Assembly (NCBI GenBank): GCA_902526175.1 | Contig: CABZJY010000009.1 | Location: 1 to 49,825, forward strand | Direction: 5' to 3' | Source: an uncultured Alphaproteobacteria bacterium | GTDB lineage: Bacteria; Pseudomonadota; Alphaproteobacteria; Methylaequorales; Methylaequoraceae | DNA: 49,825 nucleotides | Part shown: positions 45,605 through 49,825 of the stretch, piece after piece | Layout: every line of letters begins with the position of its first letter | Position numbering within the stretch: position 1 is the stretch's first letter | Translations under genes and position numbers: made by a program | The notes under the pieces: generated by a model | Told to the model about the DNA's origin: nothing | Databases searched by the model: none | Seen by the model: only the letters and a program-made list of their open reading frames with translations

Positions 45605-46875
45605 TTTTTCTCAAACTTTTTTCTAATTATAACAGCAAAACTATTCATTAATATTAAAAACGTTAACAATACAAGCACACCAGCGGCGGTTAATTCAACA
45701 AAGCCCCTTGCAGCTGTACTTTTCCACAAATATATTTGAACTGGAAGAACAGTTGAAGAGTCTAAAAATGATTCTGGGACGTCAACAATAAATGCAACCA
45801 TTCCAATCATTAATAGAGGAGCAGACTCTCCTAAGGCTTGAGACATCCCGATTATTGTTCCAGTTGATATTCCGGGCATTGAAAGTGGAAGTACGTGGTG
45901 TGTCACAGTTTGCATTTTGGTGGCACCCATGCCAATAGCTGCTTCTCTTATCGAGGGGGGCACTGCTTTTAAAGAAGCTCTTGTTGCAATAATTATTGTT
46001 GGTAATGTCATAAGAGCTAGAACCATCCCACCAACAAGTGGAGCCGATCTCGGAAGATGCATAACATTGAGGAATATTGCTAAACCTAGTAGTCCAAAAA
46101 TAATTGACGGAACAGCAGCAAGGTTATTAATATTTACTTCAATGAAGTGAGTAAATCTATTTTTTGGAGCTAGTTCCTCCAAAAAAACACCAGCTGCAAC
46201 TGCAATTGGGAATGACAATAATAATGTTACAAAAAGAGTAAAAAAAGACCCCATTACTGATCCCCAAATTCCCGCTTGTTCAGGTTCAGTTGAATCAGCA
46301 GCAGTAAAAAATATTTTATTGAAGCCAAACTTAACTCTATTATCTTTTTTCAATTCGTTAAACCAAAATAATTGCTGATTTGAAATCAATCGGTCTTCTT
46401 CTGCAAAATCAATCATTTCAGGGTTTTTGTTAATTACATCATATTTTGATGAGGATTTTAGCCAAAACTCTTTTTTTGTGTTCATAAGAGATATGTCATT
46501 AGTAAGCGTTCTCATCAAATTTTCTTGTTCAGAACTTGAAATCATACTTAGTAGATCTCTCTGATCATTTCGTGTTTTTACATCAGGAAAAAAATTTAAT
46601 AGTGAGGCTTTGATCAGTGTTTGGTAGTTTGCATTTTCAATTTCGGTAATTTTTCCAGAATTACCTGGATCAAGTATTTTTGAATCGAAAAATATATCAA
46701 GTTTAATTTGAGTTGAAACGAATGCCTTCTTACCCTCATTTATTATTGAGAACAAAATTATAACAAGAAAACTAATAGCAGATATAATTCCCAATAATCC
46801 CATAAGTCTGAATGTGCTTTCAGACCTATTTCTTTTCTTTAATGATTTGGCAATAATCCTTGTATTTTTATTCAT
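45598..46875 (-). CDS. pstA: Phosphate ABC transporter permease PstA
   Basis: 425 residues from the ATG at 46875, which overlaps pstC by 8 bp; a start at 46911 would overlap by 44 bp. One N-terminal membrane segment, a large hydrophilic loop (about 60-200) and a C-terminal permease domain with the EAA-type loop [10 protein letters not shown] and L-P-L-S-M-P-G-I are visible. The long form with an extra loop is known in alphaproteobacteria. It forms the inner-membrane channel with PstC. Confidence 0.94.
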   Translation of the reverse strand: MNKNTRIIAKSLKKRNRSESTFRLMGLLGIISAISFLVIILFSIINEGKKAFVSTQIKLDIFFDSKILDPGNSGKITEIENANYQTLIKASLLNFFPDVKTRNDQRDLLSMISSSEQENLMRTLTNDISLMNTKKEFWLKSSSKYDVINKNPEMIDFAEEDRLISNQQLFWFNELKKDNRVKFGFNKIFFTAADSTEPEQAGIWGSVMGSFFTLFVTLLLSFPIAVAAGVFLEELAPKNRFTHFIEVNINNLAAVPSIIFGLLGLAIFLNVMHLPRSAPLVGGMVLALMTLPTIIIATRASLKAVPPSIREAAIGMGATKMQTVTHHVLPLSMPGISTGTIIGMSQALGESAPLLMIGMVAFIVDVPESFLDSSTVLPVQIYLWKSTAARGFVELTAAGVLVLLTFLILMNSFAVIIRKKFEKKW

Positions 46876-48253
46876 ATTTTTCTCTATATTTGTGAACAAT
46901 TCTAAGTGCAAAAAGATTTAGCATTAATGTCACAACAAACAATGTGATCCCAAGTGCAAATGCTGCTAATGTTTTAGCACTATCAAATTCCTGATCACCG
47001 ATTAACAAAGTTACAATTTGAACGGTAACTGTGGTAACTGCTTCTAAAGGATTTGCCGTAAGATTAGCGGCAATACCGGCCGCCATTACAACAATCATTG
47101 TTTCCCCAACAGCTCTTGATACCGCTAGTAATATTGCCCCAACAATTCCAGGAAGTGCTGCGGGTAATATTACTTTTTTAACTGTTTCTGATTTTGTAGC
47201 TCCCATAGCATATGAACCATCTTTAAGATTTTGAGGCACCGCAGACATAACATCATCTGATAAAGAAGAAATGAATGGAATTATCATAATACCCATCACA
47301 CTCCCTGCAGCAAGAGCGCTTTCTGATGCAATATTAAGCGAGAAAACATCCCCTAATCCTTTCAGAAAAGGCCCTACGGTTATTGCTGCAAAAAATCCAT
47401 AGACTACAGTTGGAACTCCTGCCAATATCTCTAAAATAGGTTTGATTATACTTCTTGTCATGGGAGATGCGTACTGGGATAAGAAAATAGCCGAAGTTAA
47501 GCCAACTGGGATCGCAACAGTCATTGCGATTATGGTAATTAAGAGAGTGCCTGCGAAAATTGGGATCGCACCAAAAGATCCCTGGCTTGCAACCTGATCT
47601 TCTCTAATAGCCATTTGAGGGCTCCAGGATAACCCAAACAAAAAATCAAATAGTGGTATTTTGTCAAAAAATCTTAAGGCTTCAAATATCAATGAAAACA
47701 CTATGCCGATTGTTGTGACTATGGCAACAACTGAACAAACTAAAAGGATAGCTACATTATACTTTTCAACAACTTGTCGGGCTCTAAAAGCAGGGGCAAT
47801 TTTCTTTATTGCAATAAAACTTAAAAAGCAACCTAAAGATAATATCCCTAGCAAAGTAAAGGTTTGAACTCTTTCTAAAGTTTGTTTTAAGTATACTGCT
47901 GCCTCAATAAGATTTTTATCTGTGCCAGGAAAAGGTCTTTCGATATTAATGGATTTAACTCTATCTACCAGCATTGATGTATTGCCAGGGAAATTTGTTA
48001 TCGTATTCTCTGAGATAAAAGACAACACAATTGCATCCAAGATTAATGGCTTAGCGATATACCAAGTTAGAATTAATATGGTAGATGGTATGATTAACCA
48101 AAGAATGGCGTAAAAACTATAGTACTTCGGAAGGGATGGGAGCTTGAGATCTTTGTCTAGAGCATGGTTTACTCTTAAAGCTTTATTATTTCCATACCAC
48201 GTTATAAAGGTTGCGATCAAAATAATTAAAACACAAAAAGAGCCAAGCCCCAT
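46868..48253 (-). CDS. pstC: Phosphate ABC transporter permease PstC
   Basis: 461 residues. Two or more N-terminal membrane segments are followed by a loop, a second segment set from about 130, and the permease domain with P-I-L-E-I-L-A-G-V-P-T-V-V-Y-G-F, the EAA-like loop Y-A-M-G-A-T-K-S-E-T-V and L-P-A-A-L-P-G-I-V-G. It is longer than E. coli PstC because of the N-terminal extension, as is usual in alphaproteobacteria. The start lies 23 bp after the pstS stop. Confidence 0.94.
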   Translation of the reverse strand: MGLGSFCVLIILIATFITWYGNNKALRVNHALDKDLKLPSLPKYYSFYAILWLIIPSTILILTWYIAKPLILDAIVLSFISENTITNFPGNTSMLVDRVKSINIERPFPGTDKNLIEAAVYLKQTLERVQTFTLLGILSLGCFLSFIAIKKIAPAFRARQVVEKYNVAILLVCSVVAIVTTIGIVFSLIFEALRFFDKIPLFDFLFGLSWSPQMAIREDQVASQGSFGAIPIFAGTLLITIIAMTVAIPVGLTSAIFLSQYASPMTRSIIKPILEILAGVPTVVYGFFAAITVGPFLKGLGDVFSLNIASESALAAGSVMGIMIIPFISSLSDDVMSAVPQNLKDGSYAMGATKSETVKKVILPAALPGIVGAILLAVSRAVGETMIVVMAAGIAANLTANPLEAVTTVTVQIVTLLIGDQEFDSAKTLAAFALGITLFVVTLMLNLFALRIVHKYREKYE

Positions 48254-48276
48254 ACATTATCCTAAAGTTCTAGTTA

Positions 48277-49326
48277 CTATTTTTTTAACACATTTCCGTC
48301 AAATTTAGTAAGACTTTTCCCTGCCTTTTCAAATTTAGCTCTATCAGATTCAGGTAGAGGTATAAGTCCTTTAGATACAAGGTATCCGTCACTACCAATC
48401 GCCTTAGCGTTTGTAAATTCAGCAACATATTGTTTTATACCTGGAATTACAGCCGCATGTGCATTCTTGATATAGAAAAACAATGAACGTGATACTGGGT
48501 ATTCACCAGAAGAAATAGCTTCGAATTCTGGAAATACACCGTCAACTTTAGCTGCTTTCACTTTATCTCTGTTTTGATCAAGGAAAGAGTAACCAAAAAC
48601 GCCAAGGGCACCAGGGTCCGCAACTAACTTTTCAATAATAAGGTTGTCATTTTCTCCTGCTTCAACATATGGTCCATCTTCTCTTATTGAACGACATTCC
48701 TTCTTATAAAGTTTTTTGTCTTTTTTCTTCAAGGCTTTTCTTCCAGGAAATTTTTTACAACCTCTTTCAATTGCTAATTCATTAAAAGCGTCTCTAGTAC
48801 CGGAAGTAGGGGGAGGGCCAACTACCACAATTGGTGCATTTGGCAAAGCTGGATTTACCTCATTCCACATTTTATAGGGATTTGGTTTAACTGTGTCCCC
48901 ATTAGGATCTGCGGGAACATCTTTGGCAAGTGCTAGATATATATCTTTGAGTGAAAGCTCAAGCATTGGTCCTGCCTTCGCATTAGCCATAGCAATACCA
49001 TCGAAGCCTACTTTTATCTCAGTAATATCGGTAACTCCATTCTTTGAGCAATTTTTTACCTCTTTTGCTTTTATTCTTCTTGAAGCATTTGTAATATCAG
49101 GGTGTTCAGTACCTAAACCTTTGCAGAAAAGTTTTAGACCGCCGCCTGAGCCGGTTGATTCTATTACTGGGGTTTTAAAACCACTGGTTTTACCAAATCT
49201 TTCTGCAACTACAGTTGCAAAAGGATAAACAGTAGACGAACCCACGATTTGGATCTGATCACGAGCAAACGCAGAACCAGAAAATCCAAAAGCTATTAAA
49301 CTAGCTGTAAGAATTGTTTTTTTCAT
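48277..49326 (-). CDS. pstS: Phosphate ABC transporter substrate-binding protein PstS
   Basis: 349 residues. The signal peptide is cleaved after A-F-A (about residue 21). The mature part has I-V-G-S-S-T-V-Y-P-F and E-S-T-G-S-G-G-G-L, the phosphate-binding Ser/Gly loops, plus P-P-T-S-G-T-R-D-A-F-N-E and D-P-G-A-L-G-V-F-G-Y. It captures phosphate in the periplasm for PstCAB. The ATG is preceded by AAAGGAA and, 59 bp upstream, by a Pho box. It leads the pstS-pstC-pstA-pstB-phoU-phoB operon. Confidence 0.96.
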   Translation of the reverse strand: MKKTILTASLIAFGFSGSAFARDQIQIVGSSTVYPFATVVAERFGKTSGFKTPVIESTGSGGGLKLFCKGLGTEHPDITNASRRIKAKEVKNCSKNGVTDITEIKVGFDGIAMANAKAGPMLELSLKDIYLALAKDVPADPNGDTVKPNPYKMWNEVNPALPNAPIVVVGPPPTSGTRDAFNELAIERGCKKFPGRKALKKKDKKLYKKECRSIREDGPYVEAGENDNLIIEKLVADPGALGVFGYSFLDQNRDKVKAAKVDGVFPEFEAISSGEYPVSRSLFFYIKNAHAAVIPGIKQYVAEFTNAKAIGSDGYLVSKGLIPLPESDRAKFEKAGKSLTKFDGNVLKK

Positions 49327-49384
49327 TTTATTTCCTTTAATTAATGATTAAAGACTCAACATACAAAACATTAAAGATTAAATT

Positions 49385-49413
49385 ATGACAGTTTTGTTAC
49401 AATTTTATGACAA
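49385..49413 (-). promoter_or_regulatory. Pho box (PhoB binding site) before pstS, three repeats
   Basis: On the minus strand TTGTCAT, TTGTAAC and CTGTCAT lie exactly 11 bp apart (starts at 49413, 49402, 49391), each separated by AAAA. The Pho box consensus is CTGTCAT repeats with an A/T-rich four-base spacer, so the outer repeats match 6 and 7 of 7. The site is 59 bp upstream of the pstS ATG. The -10 region downstream is A+T-rich but not a clear hexamer. Confidence 0.85.
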
Positions 49414-49430
49414 TGAATTTAATGATTCTA

Positions 49431-49825
49431 TTAATCCATATCTGAAAGATGATGGGTGAAAAACAAACACACAGTTACAAGTAAACATGCAGTTGCCAAA
49501 CTTAAAGTCAGTCCACCTAATTGGTATGATATTCCGGATAGGAATGTTCCGACAAACCTTCCTGTTGCATTAGCCATGTAGTAAAACCCAACATCAAGAG
49601 AAACTGTTTTTTTTTCTGAAAAATGTAAAATCAAATAAGAATGAATGGACGAGTTAACAGCAAATATTCCACAAAAAATAAAAAGGCCAGAAAATAAAAA
49701 AATCTTTGTCAGAAAAATTTCACTAAAAAGAAATAATAAGAAAGTTAATATGATTAAATTAACTAGAAGGTAGAAAATCCAATTTTTTGAGATATCAACT
49801 AAGTTAATTTTTTTACTATCCTCTT
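49431..49825 (-). CDS. MFS transporter, C-terminal part, ArsJ-like (5' end outside window)
   Basis: The minus-strand frame is open from the window end to the TAA at 49431-49433; 130 residues are visible. It shows several hydrophobic segments, A-V-N-S-S-I-H-S-Y-L-I-L, then D-V-G-F-Y-Y-M-A-N-A-T-G-R-F-V-G-T-F-L-S-G and a last segment ending in H-H-L-S-D-M-D. From memory, the N-S-S-x-H-S-Y-L-I-L and G-F-Y-Y-M-A-N-A-x-G-R pair resembles ArsJ, the exporter of 1-arseno-3-phosphoglycerate. It is transcribed toward pstS and stops 17 bp before the Pho box. Generic MFS is certain; ArsJ is likely but unproven. Confidence 0.65.
   Translation of the reverse strand, partial: EDSKKINLVDISKNWIFYLLVNLIILTFLLFLFSEIFLTKIFLFSGLFIFCGIFAVNSSIHSYLILHFSEKKTVSLDVGFYYMANATGRFVGTFLSGISYQLGGLTLSLATACLLVTVCLFFTHHLSDMD

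Overview
The window is an A+T-rich, tightly packed stretch of bacterial chromosome. The gene order points to a streamlined marine-type alphaproteobacterium (SAR11-like or HIMB59/AEGEAN-169-like). The markers are hemE-hemH-hemJ-rho diverging from maf-aroE-coaE-dnaQ, secB diverging from a Tim44-like gene plus mltA and smr, hslVU diverging from hisB and the his cluster, rph-rdgB diverging from hrcA-grpE-dnaK-dnaJ-dapB, and a PhoB-controlled pst operon. Most neighbours overlap by 1-34 bp or lie within a few bases. No tRNA, rRNA, IS element, CRISPR array or gene-free stretch over 300 bp was seen. The lineage is inferred from gene order only.

Layout. 1-7397: the 3' part of a giant secreted-adhesin-type gene of about 28 tandem YDG repeats, richer in G+C than the rest. 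7409-16530 (minus strand, with yggS the one plus-strand gene): holA-lptE-leuS-thiE-like, then rho-hemJ-hemH-hemE. 16531-16775: a 245-bp A+T-rich divergent spacer with DnaA-box-like sites, at the place where alphaproteobacterial oriC is known to lie. 16776-19563 (plus): a fused maf-aroE gene, coaE, dnaQ. 19560-24192: secB (minus), a Tim44-like gene, mltA and smr (plus), hslU and hslV (minus). 24279-28068 (plus): hisB, a DUF2628 gene, hisH, hisA, hisF, hisE and a HIT-family gene. 28052-32418: gshB and a BON lipoprotein (minus), an LpoA/LppC-like lipoprotein (plus), rdgB and rph (minus). 32483-38823 (plus): hrcA, grpE, dnaK, dnaJ, dapB and an unrecognised lipoprotein. 38824-43426: a DMT permease, a DUF2244 protein, a PfkB-family kinase and a GT2-GT9 double glycosyltransferase. 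43473-49326 (minus): phoB, phoU, pstB, pstA, pstC, pstS behind a three-repeat Pho box. 49431 to the window end (minus): the C-terminal part of an MFS transporter resembling ArsJ.

How the genes fit together. Most of the window is housekeeping: replication, haem and histidine synthesis, protein quality control, cell envelope, and phosphate uptake. The least ordinary items are the giant YDG protein with a lone C-terminal cysteine pair, the Maf-AroE and GT2-GT9 fusions, the candidate oriC, a long hairpin at the predicted 5' end of the dnaK mRNA, a 15-bp bidirectional promoter, and an ArsJ-like exporter next to a Pho-controlled phosphate importer. I found no clear previously undescribed multi-gene system. 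The YDG protein is the best lead, but its N-terminus and any secretion partner lie outside the window.
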